From: Bacillota bacterium
GTDB lineage: Bacteria; Bacillota; Clostridia; Acetivibrionales; DSM-1351
Reading direction: 5' to 3'
Length of the DNA: 22,755 bases
Assembly (NCBI GenBank): GCA_023443515.1
Contig: JAEZUC010000124.1
Span: forward strand, 1 to 22,755
Within the stretch, counting starts at the first letter, position 1, and every line of letters starts with the position of its first letter. Of the stretch, positions 6,917-14,515 are shown piece by piece. The translations under genes were made by a program, and so were the position numbers. A model generated the notes under the pieces. It was not told the origin of the DNA. It worked only from the letters and a program-made list of their open reading frames with translations, and ran no database searches.

Positions 6917-7462
6917 TTATATTCCATATTTGCCATTGGTTTTGTCAAAGAAAAGAGGAAGGTGCGGAGGCTGAAACGTCCAGTACACAAATAATGCAAA
7001 AATGACTGCAATGAGAAAAAGTGAAAACCCGGCACCCAACCCCTCTGAATATCTGTAGATATGAAGCCCCAGCAACTGACCAATGATACTGGCCAGCAAA
7101 AATATAAATATATCTACATAAAGCGATTGTAGTCCCAATGCCTGGGTGTAAAAATAGTAGAAAAACATCATTGAAAGTATGGAAGAAACGATGGAAACCA
7201 GCAGTCCGGTAAACCATAGATTGGAGTCTATTCCATATTTTTTTTGTCTCACAATATAGTAAGTCAGCCACCATATTATTGTAGGAATCAGTAGCAGCTT
7301 TGCATGTTCCCATACACTTTCGTTAACCGGGGAAAATAACCCTGCTAAAACATTTTGTCCTGACCAATCATACAAAAAGTGAAAAATAGAACCTACAATG
7401 AATACAAACGGGATACCAATTAAAATCCATTTTTCAGGATGAGTAAACCTTTGCTTTTTCAT
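6917..7462 (-). CDS. DUF6512-like integral membrane protein
   Basis: A 181-residue polytopic membrane protein with about five hydrophobic segments (near 12-30, 53-70, 84-104, 110-134 and 145-165). The strongly conserved-looking N-terminal part, HFLYDWSGQNVLAGLFSPVN followed by ESVWEHAKLL, resembles the uncharacterised clostridial DUF6512 family as I remember it. The charged/aromatic motif between helices 1 and 2 (D-W-S, N-E-S-V-W-E-H) could be a functional site. A GAAAGG site lies about eleven bases before the ATG. It is transcribed divergently from an SDR gene at 7599. No function can be given. Confidence 0.75.
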   Translation of the reverse strand: MKKQRFTHPEKWILIGIPFVFIVGSIFHFLYDWSGQNVLAGLFSPVNESVWEHAKLLLIPTIIWWLTYYIVRQKKYGIDSNLWFTGLLVSIVSSILSMMFFYYFYTQALGLQSLYVDIFIFLLASIIGQLLGLHIYRYSEGLGAGFSLFLIAVIFALFVYWTFQPPHLPLFFDKTNGKYGI

Positions 7463-7550
7463 ATCGACACAACCTTTCTTATTATTGCACTATTAAATTT
7501 ATGGTACCAAAAAATGGAATATGACATTTGGAATATTTTTGTTAAAATAA

Positions 7551-7575
7551 TATTTGGAGTATTTATATCCAAATA
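7551..7575. promoter_or_regulatory. Dyad ahead of the second SDR gene, possible operator
   Basis: Perfect 8-bp inverted repeat TATTTGGA / TCCAAATA with a 9-base centre. It lies between the divergent DUF6512-like and SDR genes and overlaps a weak candidate promoter (TTGTTA 7539-7544, TTTATA 7562-7567). Confidence 0.45.
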
Positions 7576-7598
7576 AAAGTAATAGAGGTGTTTGCTGA

Positions 7599-8387
7599 AT
7601 GAAAAACATTATTATAACAGGGAGTACCAGAGGTATAGGACTTTGTATGGCAATTGAATTTATGAAGTCAGGGTGCAATGTAACTTTGTCAGGGAGAGGC
7701 GAGAGTATTCCTCAGAACTTGTTAACTGAACTAAAAGAGATCAAAGACAAATATATTTATATACCCTGTAATGTTCACAGCATAAGTGATGTTGAAAATC
7801 TTTGGAATCAGTCTGCTCAAAAGTGGGGCAGGATTGACATTTGGATAAATAACGCAGGGCAGAATTGTCCCCATGAATTTATATATAACACAGAAGCTCC
7901 ATATGTAGACAAACTTATTGATACAAATATTAAGGGTATGGTATACGGCTCACAGGTTGCGGCTAAAAATATGATGAAACAGGATTGTGGAAGAATTTAT
8001 AATATGGAGGGTCTTGGTTCAAATGATATGATTCAGGTAAAAACTATACTCTATGGTACATCCAAGAGGGCTCTGACATATTTCACACGTGCTTTAGCAA
8101 AGGAATTGGAAGGTACCCCTGTTAAAGCAGGAAGGCTGTCTCCGGGTATGATGCTTACCGATTTTATAACGAAAACTCCTGATGGAGAAGCTTCCCCTGT
8201 ATTAAATGACAGTAAATTCAAATTTATTTTTAATACGTTAGGAGACAAACCGGAAACAGTTGCAAAATTTTTTATACCTAAAATGCTTTCAGATACAAAA
8301 AATGATTCTCATATAGAGTGGTTGACTAAAAGAAAATCTTTTGTCAGATTTTTATGTGTACCATTTAAAAAGAGAAAGCTTATGTAG
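7599..8387 (+). CDS. SDR family oxidoreductase resembling chlorophyll(ide) b reductase (NYC1/NOL) type
   Basis: A 262-residue short-chain dehydrogenase: TGSTRGIG (7-14), NNAG (84-87), Ser141, Tyr152 and Lys156 (YGTSKRAL). The Ser segment IYNMEGLGSND and the later RLSPGMMLTDF are not typical of FabG. They closely resemble the NMDGAGS and ASPGMVLTE segments of plant chlorophyll b reductases and their bacterial relatives. The last 20 or so residues are basic and aromatic (FVRFLCVPFKKRKL), perhaps membrane-associated. The start is ATG 7599 with AGAGGTG upstream. An azoreductase gene follows after 77 bases. This organism is not expected to make chlorophyll, so the substrate must be different and is unknown. 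Confidence 0.82.
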   Translation: MKNIIITGSTRGIGLCMAIEFMKSGCNVTLSGRGESIPQNLLTELKEIKDKYIYIPCNVHSISDVENLWNQSAQKWGRIDIWINNAGQNCPHEFIYNTEAPYVDKLIDTNIKGMVYGSQVAAKNMMKQDCGRIYNMEGLGSNDMIQVKTILYGTSKRALTYFTRALAKELEGTPVKAGRLSPGMMLTDFITKTPDGEASPVLNDSKFKFIFNTLGDKPETVAKFFIPKMLSDTKNDSHIEWLTKRKSFVRFLCVPFKKRKLM

Positions 8388-8464
8388 TATTTCTATGTTG
8401 TTAGTATATTTACATTTTATATGCAAATATTATAAATATCCAAAAAATCTTCGGGGGGATATTT

Positions 8465-9106
8465 ATGAAAAAGTTGCTATATATTAGTGTTAATACAAAA
8501 CCGGAAGAGCTGTCTTCTTCCAAAACAGTTGCAAGAAAGCTAATTAACAGTATACTTGAAAAACATCCAAGTATGGCTCTGGAAGAAGTAGATTTGTATA
8601 AAGAGCATATACCACAGTTAAAATACAGTTACTTTGAAAGCAGGAGTGCTATTGTAAATTCTGAGGCTTTGGCAAAGCTACCTCAGGATGAACAGAATGA
8701 AGTAAACCAGATAATAAAGCTGTGTGATCAGTTCAGAGATGCAGACATATACGTAATAGCATCGCCCATGTGGAGCTTGTCATTTCCGGCTCCCTTAAAG
8801 GAATACATTGACTGTGTTATCCAGTCAGGCAAAACAATTGCTTTTGATGAAAATAAGCCTTATGGTCTGTTAAATGATAAAGAACGTACATTTATATATG
8901 TACAGTCGTCAGGGGCAAATATACCATGGATTATCAGACCTGCTTTAAATAAGGGTTTAAATTATGTGCACGACATTATGAGGTTTTTAGGCATTAGCAA
9001 ATTTGAAGAACTATTGGTGGATGGAACAGGAACCACAGAACTTGAGCGACAGGAAGCAATCGAGAAAGCAGCTTCGAGGATTGAAACTATGGTTGACCAA
9101 ATATAA
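8465..9106 (+). CDS. azoR: FMN-dependent NADH-azoreductase
   Basis: A 213-residue flavodoxin-like quinone/azo reductase that transfers two electrons from NAD(P)H through FMN. The N-terminal strand KKLLYISVNTKPEELSSSKT (2-21) is the FMN phosphate-binding loop. SPMWSLSFPAPLKEYID (100-116) is the AzoR hallmark, and YVQSSGA (145-151) is the loop over the isoalloxazine ring. Length fits the family (about 200). A GGGGGG site lies eight bases before the ATG. A TTTACA-16-TATAAA pair at 8409-8436 could drive it separately from the SDR gene ahead. A strong terminator follows. Confidence 0.88.
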   Translation: MKKLLYISVNTKPEELSSSKTVARKLINSILEKHPSMALEEVDLYKEHIPQLKYSYFESRSAIVNSEALAKLPQDEQNEVNQIIKLCDQFRDADIYVIASPMWSLSFPAPLKEYIDCVIQSGKTIAFDENKPYGLLNDKERTFIYVQSSGANIPWIIRPALNKGLNYVHDIMRFLGISKFEELLVDGTGTTELERQEAIEKAASRIETMVDQI

Positions 9107-9138
9107 GTCCTATCATTACATTACCTAATATATCTTTT

Positions 9139-9172
9139 TAAAACAGGGATTTTGTTAATCTCTGTTTTTTTT
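9139..9172 (+). terminator. Intrinsic terminator of azoR
   Basis: Stem AAACAGGGAT / ATCTCTGTTT (one G-T pair) with a short loop and eight Ts. Confidence 0.85.
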
Positions 9173-9229
9173 AACCAGATTTTCCGATACAAATATTAAA
9201 AAAATTTCCATAAATTTCAAAAAATTATA

Positions 9230-9259
9230 TTGACATCCATATATTGTAAGTGGTATATT
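9230..9259 (+). promoter_or_regulatory. Promoter of the subtilisin gene
   Basis: TTGACA (9230-9235), 18 bases, TATATT (9254-9259) with an upstream TGG (extended -10). Transcription would start near 9266, leaving a leader of about 335 nt. Confidence 0.7.
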
Positions 9260-9265
9260 ATTTAA

Positions 9266-9600
9266 AAGTGAATAAGGAAGCATGCTTTATTCATTACTCT
9301 ATAGGGTTACCTGAATGGTCAGGAAATATCTTTACACAACGTTGTGCAAAGCATAAACGTGAAGTTTCTGGAAGTAATAAAAATTCACACTATGCCATTT
9401 TTATACGTATGATGCAAAAATGCAAGTATGTATTGTTGCATAATAGTTCCAAGGCAGCCGTGTCGCTGGATGGTTTAATACAATTGTGCAGTTTATATGT
9501 TTATGTCATGAAATAATATTATGAATCGAATTATGTAAATTTGTGGCGCGGTAAATTTAATAAACTAAAACTATAGCAGAAATAGAGGGGAGAGACATAC
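9266..9600 (+). ncRNA. Long untranslated leader of the subtilisin gene, possible structured RNA
   Basis: No credible protein is encoded here. Several inverted repeats stand out: a near-palindrome at 9330-9351 (halves CTTTACACAAC and GTTGTGCAAAG, one mismatch), CCTGA/TCAGG (9310-9323), CATTTTT/AAAAATG (9396-9422), TGCAA/TTGCA (9421-9440, mutually exclusive with the previous one), CAGC/GCTG within 9448-9470, and TAAATTT/AAATTTA (9536-9559) around a GC-rich loop. No known riboswitch class was recognised. A regulatory leader is an inference from length and structure. Confidence 0.4.
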
Positions 9601-11262
9601 ATGAGAAAAAGTAAATTAGTAAAACTATTTTTTATTCTGACCTTGGTGTTTACAATAGTAGGTACGCAAACACTTACTTTTGCTAAACCTTCAAACGAAG
9701 CGGCGAAATCCGAAAGTCCGGCACTTAAACTTACCAAAAGCCCCGATAGCAAATTATTTGTAAATCTTAAAGAGAAAATTGACGAATCTTCCGACAGTGC
9801 TGAAATACCAGTTACAGTGCTCTTTAACAAAACGCTCTCTAATGCTGAATTTTCATCAATTGAAAAGCTCTTGGGCAATCCTAAGCTAAAGCATAAATTT
9901 GATAGTATTCCCGGCATGTCTTTAAAATTAACAAAAAAGCAGATAAGCAAGCTTGAAGAGTCTGATTTGATCAAGCAGGTTGAGTATGATGCTCCTGTTC
10001 ATGCTACTATGAGTACTGCATCAAGCTCCTTTGGAGTAACTCAGGCTAAATCTGATTTTAGCGTTAACGGTGACGGTGTTGTAGTTGCAGTTATTGACAC
10101 CGGTATTGATGCAAGCCATGTGGATTTGGACGGCGGTAAGGTAATAGCATGGAAGGACTATGTTAATAATAAAACAACTCCTTATGATGATAACGGTCAT
10201 GGCTCCCACTGCGCAAGCATTATTGCCGGTACAGGAGAAGGTAACTCAAGCTATAAAGGAGTTGCACCGGGTGCTTCCCTCATTGGCTTGAAAGTTCTTG
10301 ATGCAGAAGGTAGCGGCACTATGAGTAATGTAACAGCTGCAATAGACTGGGCTGTGACTAACAAAAATACATACAATATCAGAATTATAAGTCTGAGTCT
10401 TGGTACGGATGGGAGTTCAGACGGAACAGATTCTACCTCTGTAGCAATTAATAACGCTTTTAACGCTGGTATTATACCGGTGGTGGCAGCGGGTAATGCT
10501 GGACCTGGAAAGGCAACTATAGGTTCTCCGGGAGCAGCAACAAAAGCTTTAACTGTCGGTGCTTTTGCTGATACAGGAGAAAAGGGTTTCTTCTTGGCAA
10601 ATTTCTCAAGCAGAGGTTTGACAGCTGACGGAAGAGTTAAACCTGATATTGCTGCACCGGGTTATCAGATAACAGCTGTTCAGGCTAATTCAACCAATAA
10701 ATACATAGCATACAGCGGAACGAGCATGGCAACACCTTTTACATCAGGAACAGCTGCATTGATCCTTGATGCAAACCCAAGTCTTACAGCAGCACAGGTT
10801 ATAAGTATTATAACAAGCACAGCTCAGGATTGGGGCCCTGCCGGTCAGGATCTGGATTATGGTTTTGGAAGACTTGACGGTTATGCAGCAGTAAAGAAAG
10901 CAGGTAGTTTTACAGGTACCGGACCTGCCGTTCCAAACCACATTTATAAAGCTGATTCTTTAGCAAAAACCAGTAGTTACGATGAATATACAATCTCTGT
11001 ACCTAACACTACATATCCTATAGCTATAACATTAATTCACCCTAACTGGTCATCCTCTCAGGACTTTGACGTATATCTCTACAATCCAAGCGGAACAGAG
11101 GTTGCTTCTTCAGAAACAGCAACCAGACAGGAAACAATAAGCTTTACACCAACCACTGCAGGAACATACAAGATAAAGGTGCTTTCATACAAGGGAAGCG
11201 GTTCTTATTTCTTTGATGTAAGCTCAGGCGCAGCAACTATTACCCAGACTACTAACCAATAA
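9601..11262 (+). CDS. Secreted subtilisin-like serine protease (S8) with PPC domain
   Basis: A 553-residue secreted protease. The domain order is a signal peptide (1-28, ending TFA), then an I9-type inhibitory propeptide (about 50-135) that would fold the enzyme and be cut off, then a subtilase domain (about 140-435). The subtilase triad is complete: Asp166 (VAVIDTG), His200 (NGHGSHCA) and Ser375 (SGTSMATP), with oxyanion Asn299 (AAGNAG). A C-terminal PPC-like beta-sandwich (about 445-541, with the DFDVYLYNPSG and GTYKIKV strands) follows and is usually removed or binds substrate. There is no dockerin, SLH or sortase signal, so it is likely free in the medium. GAGGGGAGAG precedes the ATG. It converges on the GH18/SLH gene. 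Confidence 0.95.
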   Translation: MRKSKLVKLFFILTLVFTIVGTQTLTFAKPSNEAAKSESPALKLTKSPDSKLFVNLKEKIDESSDSAEIPVTVLFNKTLSNAEFSSIEKLLGNPKLKHKFDSIPGMSLKLTKKQISKLEESDLIKQVEYDAPVHATMSTASSSFGVTQAKSDFSVNGDGVVVAVIDTGIDASHVDLDGGKVIAWKDYVNNKTTPYDDNGHGSHCASIIAGTGEGNSSYKGVAPGASLIGLKVLDAEGSGTMSNVTAAIDWAVTNKNTYNIRIISLSLGTDGSSDGTDSTSVAINNAFNAGIIPVVAAGNAGPGKATIGSPGAATKALTVGAFADTGEKGFFLANFSSRGLTADGRVKPDIAAPGYQITAVQANSTNKYIAYSGTSMATPFTSGTAALILDANPSLTAAQVISIITSTAQDWGPAGQDLDYGFGRLDGYAAVKKAGSFTGTGPAVPNHIYKADSLAKTSSYDEYTISVPNTTYPIAITLIHPNWSSSQDFDVYLYNPSGTEVASSETATRQETISFTPTTAGTYKIKVLSYKGSGSYFFDVSSGAATITQTTNQ

Positions 11263-11273
11263 TTATTCTTTAT

Positions 11274-11323
11274 AAAAAAAGCGGAAGAGAGTTCCTCAAT
11301 CTGGAACTCTCTTCCGCTTTTTT
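11274..11323. terminator. Strong bidirectional terminator
   Basis: Perfect 15-bp GC-containing stem (GCGGAAGAGAGTTCC and its complement) with a 7-base loop, flanked by seven As and six Ts. It serves the convergent protease and GH18/SLH genes and abuts the latter's stop codon. Confidence 0.95.
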
Positions 11324-11326
11324 GTG

Positions 11327-12955
11327 TTATCTCGGTGGGACGGGAGTCGGATTTTGAATATTTGAAGGTGATATTGTAAACCCTCCCGGATATTCCAGTA
11401 AAGCAGCTATTACTCTGGTAGCTTCAGCTCGGGTAATGGTCTTTTTAGGTCTGAATGTGCCATCCGGGTACCCTGACAGAATATTATTCATAGAAAGAAC
11501 AATGATTGATTTATTTGACCATGAGTTACGTTCAGGGCTCACGTCACTGTAAATCCTTTGTGAGAAGTCTACAGTATCGGGGGTAAATAATATTTTGTCA
11601 CATACTACCGCAAATTCCTCTCTGGTGATTTTTCTTTCAGGGTAGAACATGTTTCCCGCATATCCACTGAAAATGCCCTTTTCCTTTCCAATTGCAATTT
11701 GTTTTGATGCCCAGTGGCCTTTAGTGTCAGCAAAGGATGCAGTTGAGGTTTCATTCTGAAGACCAAGTGTTTTTACAAGTAATGCTGCTGCTTCAGCTCT
11801 TGTAAGGTTGCCGTTAGGTACAAAACGCTTGCCGGGCATACCGCTGACAATTCCTTTCTGAAACAAATCTATAATGTAGCTTTGTGCCCAGTGGTTTGAT
11901 ATATCATTAAAGGGCTTGCCAATCAGCCATTGACTGTAATTATTCCAGAAACGCTGGGGCTCTTGCCCCAATGCCCAGCTTCCTGCACCCAGAAGATTAT
12001 AATTTGAAACAAGTGAAAGCTTTTTTTCAAGAGAAGCTTCATTTTCATACCAAATATCATAAGTGCCGGCTGAAAGTTTGCTACTTCCCCAGATAACTGC
12101 ATTGTCGGTTGAGGTTACTGTTACTGTTGCACGGGCACATTGAGATGTACTGTCATACCAGGTTGTGGATTTGCAGGTGGACACCAGACGTTCAACGTCC
12201 GCAACAGTTACTCCATAGCCGCCTCCTGTTGAACCCTGCTTCCAATATCTCCCGTAAAATGGTATTCCTAAAACTATTTTTTTTGATGGAACGTGCTTTA
12301 AGGCATAGCTTACACTTTTTTCTACAAAAGAAAAACTGGCTACCGCTCCAGGTGCGCTTCCGGTGTAATGCTCGTCATAAGCCATTATGAATATCTGGTC
12401 GCTTATGGTACCTAATGCAGCATAATCATAGGAGCCTTGCCAACCTATGTTTGATCCCCACGGATTAGCAGCGACACATACAGACAGTATTTTGGTTTTA
12501 GGCATATAAGAGCGTAAAAGTCTGACAAAAGCTGTAAATGCGCTCCTGTCTGATTCGTTAAGGTTTTGAATATCTATATTTACACCGTCACAACCAAGCC
12601 GTTCAATTTCGGCACTTAAACTGGCGACAAATGTATTTTGATTGGCCAAGGCTGCCCTGCCTAGAGTCCTGTCCCAGTTATTACTCAGGTAGGGTACGAC
12701 TTTTATTCCCCGCGCGTGCATGCTTTCCACAAAAAGCGGGTCCACTTTTATAGTGTTTTTTAAGGTTCCGTTTGTGTTTATTTCGAAATAATCGGGAGAG
12801 ACTGTTGTTAGATTTGTACCTGACCGATTAACATTATTTATATAGGTGGTTGTATTTCCGGCATATAAAAAGCTTATGCTTTCATAAGCGGAAGTGCTTG
12901 TCTGAAAAAGGAACACAAATATTAGCAGTGATATTATATATTTTTTTAGCCGCAT
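11327..12955 (-). CDS. Secreted GH18-fold protein with three SLH domains; catalytic Glu replaced
   Basis: A 542-residue wall-attached protein. A signal peptide (1-23, TSTSA) is followed by a GH18 TIM barrel of the spore-cortex/YvbX-SleL kind (about 27-340). Three SLH domains (about 350-398, 408-456, 468-521) then bind pyruvylated secondary wall polymer, with an ITRAE-type motif in each. The GH18 signature reads CDGVNIDIQNL at 122-132: the usual D-x-x-D-x-D-x-E ends in Gln130 instead of the acid/base Glu (codon CAA, 12568-12566). The MAYDE motif (191-195) and the SWALG Trp strand (326-330) are kept, so the barrel should fold. It may be a carbohydrate-binding pseudoenzyme, or the change may be a one-base error. 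GGAGAGGA precedes the ATG. Confidence 0.9.
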   Translation of the reverse strand: MRLKKYIISLLIFVFLFQTSTSAYESISFLYAGNTTTYINNVNRSGTNLTTVSPDYFEINTNGTLKNTIKVDPLFVESMHARGIKVVPYLSNNWDRTLGRAALANQNTFVASLSAEIERLGCDGVNIDIQNLNESDRSAFTAFVRLLRSYMPKTKILSVCVAANPWGSNIGWQGSYDYAALGTISDQIFIMAYDEHYTGSAPGAVASFSFVEKSVSYALKHVPSKKIVLGIPFYGRYWKQGSTGGGYGVTVADVERLVSTCKSTTWYDSTSQCARATVTVTSTDNAVIWGSSKLSAGTYDIWYENEASLEKKLSLVSNYNLLGAGSWALGQEPQRFWNNYSQWLIGKPFNDISNHWAQSYIIDLFQKGIVSGMPGKRFVPNGNLTRAEAAALLVKTLGLQNETSTASFADTKGHWASKQIAIGKEKGIFSGYAGNMFYPERKITREEFAVVCDKILFTPDTVDFSQRIYSDVSPERNSWSNKSIIVLSMNNILSGYPDGTFRPKKTITRAEATRVIAALLEYPGGFTISPSNIQNPTPVPPR

Positions 12956-13051
12956 CTTATTTTCCTCTCCAATATTCTTGTTGTTTACATATAATATGTG
13001 TTACATTCCAAAAAATAAACATGGTGAACAAGGAACTATATAATATGTTAC

Positions 13052-13082
13052 TTGACAGTACAGACAGTCAATAGTTTATAAT
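13052..13082 (+). promoter_or_regulatory. Candidate promoter of the cob operon
   Basis: TTGACA (13052-13057) followed by TTTATA (13075-13080, 17-base space) or TATAAT (13077-13082, 19-base space). The leader is then only about 40 nt, too short for a cobalamin riboswitch. Confidence 0.5.
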
Positions 13083-13126
13083 TTTAGGTAGAGTTTTGGA
13101 AAAATTGGAAATCCGTTAGGAGGATA

Positions 13127-13702
13127 ATGATGAAATCCGAAGTTGCAGGAAATATAATATTAATTACAGGCGGGGCAAGAAGCGGTAAGAGTACATATGC
13201 AGAAAAGCTGGCTAAAGAATATGGCAGTGAGGTCCTGTATGTTGCAACAGCAATACCTTTTGATGACGAAATGAAGCACAGAATAAAAAAACACAGAGAA
13301 CAGCGCCCCGAAAATTGGGAAACTCTTGAAGCTTATAAAGATATGGATATACTGCTTGAAAATAAATGTCCAAGTAAAAAAGCTGTTCTTCTGGATTGTA
13401 TCACAGTGATGATTACCAATATAATGTTTGAAGTATGCCCTGATTTTGATAAAATGGTTCAGGAGGATTTGGGTGCCGTGGAAGAGGCTGTTAATTTACA
13501 AATGGACAAGCTTATAGCCAGTGCAAGGCTCTCAGGGATTCCTTTTATTATGGTAACTAATGAAATTGGAATGGGTATAGTGCCGGAGAATCAGAGTGCA
13601 AGACTTTTTCGAGATATTCAGGGAAGAGTGAATCAGAAGCTTGCGGCGATTGCTAAAGAAGTTTATTTGTGTGTCTCAGGCATACCTTTGAAAATAAAAT
13701 AA
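13127..13702 (+). CDS. cobU: Bifunctional adenosylcobinamide kinase / adenosylcobinamide-phosphate guanylyltransferase
   Basis: A 191-residue enzyme that phosphorylates adenosylcobinamide and then attaches GMP, giving adenosylcobinamide-GDP. The P-loop GGARSGKS is at 15-22. HREQRP (56-61) holds the His that becomes guanylylated in CobU. LLDCITV (88-94) is the Walker B strand, and TNEIGMGIVPE (144-154) is a family hallmark. Two ATGs follow AGGAGG: the one at 13127 is only three bases away, the one at 13130 has a better six-base space and may be the true start. First gene of cobU-cobS-cobT. Confidence 0.95.
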   Translation: MMKSEVAGNIILITGGARSGKSTYAEKLAKEYGSEVLYVATAIPFDDEMKHRIKKHREQRPENWETLEAYKDMDILLENKCPSKKAVLLDCITVMITNIMFEVCPDFDKMVQEDLGAVEEAVNLQMDKLIASARLSGIPFIMVTNEIGMGIVPENQSARLFRDIQGRVNQKLAAIAKEVYLCVSGIPLKIK

Positions 13703-13726
13703 CACATGAAAGAAGAATAAAAGTTT

Positions 13727-14470
13727 ATGTTGAAACGGTTTTTATTAATGATACAATTTTTGACCACAATTCCCCTTCCTGTAAACCTGGATGTAACCGA
13801 AGAGGATTTTGGAAAGGGACTTTCACTTGCTCCACTGGTCGGTTTGCTGATAGGAGGTCTGGTTGCTTGTGGGGGATATTTGCTGGGGAATTTTTTCTCA
13901 CCTGCTATATCGGCTGTTCTGGTAGTTATTACATATATTCTGTTAACCGGGGGAATTCATCTTGATGGATTAGGAGATACCTTTGATGGAATTTTCTCCA
14001 ACAGACCTAAAGAGAGGATACTGGAGATCATGAGAGACAGTAGGGTAGGAACCTATGCCGTGCTGGTTATTGTCTGTATTTTAGGCTTGAATGCAGTGAT
14101 AATATATTCGCTAGTTTCAGCTCATATGTATTTTACCCTGGCGCTTATGCCTGTTGCAGGAAGAATAGGCTCGGTTACAGGGGCCACTGTTTCCAAGTAT
14201 GCAAGAAGTGGGCCGGGATTAGGTAAATCCTTTATTGATTATTGTGGAATCAAAGAGTTGATAATAGCAGCTGTCATGAGCATTATTATATTTTTTGCTT
14301 TCAGAGGATTTCAGGGCATTTTTATCTGCCTTTTAATGTTTTTATCTGCAGTACTGCTGGTTAAATTTTTAGGCAGAAAAATCGGGGGGGCGACGGGAGA
14401 TATTCTGGGAGCCGTCTGTGAATTAAATCAAACCATATTTTTGGCAATATCGTATTTGATATTTTTTTAA
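13727..14470 (+). CDS. cobS: Adenosylcobinamide-GDP ribazoletransferase (cobalamin synthase)
   Basis: A 247-residue polytopic membrane enzyme that joins adenosylcobinamide-GDP with alpha-ribazole(-phosphate) to make cobalamin (or its 5'-phosphate). The family signature QFLTTIPLP is at 10-18 and the metal-binding motif GGIHLDGLGDTFDGIFS at 75-91, followed by IMRDSRVGTYA (101-111) and about six hydrophobic helices. It starts 24 bases after cobU with only a weak purine-rich site (GAAAGAAGAA), so translation may depend on cobU. Its length is normal. It needs the products of both neighbours: the GDP-activated cobinamide from CobU and the ribazole phosphate from CobT. Confidence 0.95.
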   Translation: MLKRFLLMIQFLTTIPLPVNLDVTEEDFGKGLSLAPLVGLLIGGLVACGGYLLGNFFSPAISAVLVVITYILLTGGIHLDGLGDTFDGIFSNRPKERILEIMRDSRVGTYAVLVIVCILGLNAVIIYSLVSAHMYFTLALMPVAGRIGSVTGATVSKYARSGPGLGKSFIDYCGIKELIIAAVMSIIIFFAFRGFQGIFICLLMFLSAVLLVKFLGRKIGGATGDILGAVCELNQTIFLAISYLIFF

Positions 14471-14515
14471 TATTACTGAATCATAATTTCATAAAAAAGA
14501 AGTGGGAGGACAAAT

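Noticed and set aside
9441..9475. GGCAGCC-like segment resembling the 3' part of a c-di-GMP-I riboswitch
   Set aside because: The required partner segments (A-rich loop with GCAAACC and GGACGCAAAGC) could not be found in order, so no riboswitch class is claimed.
9250..9516. 88-codon GTG-start ORF upstream of the subtilisin gene
   Set aside because: Its start lies inside the promoter between -35 and -10, it has no ribosome site, and its residue composition looks random.
12109..12390. 93-codon plus-strand ORF opposite the GH18/SLH gene
   Set aside because: It is a shadow of a clear coding region on the other strand and lacks a ribosome site.
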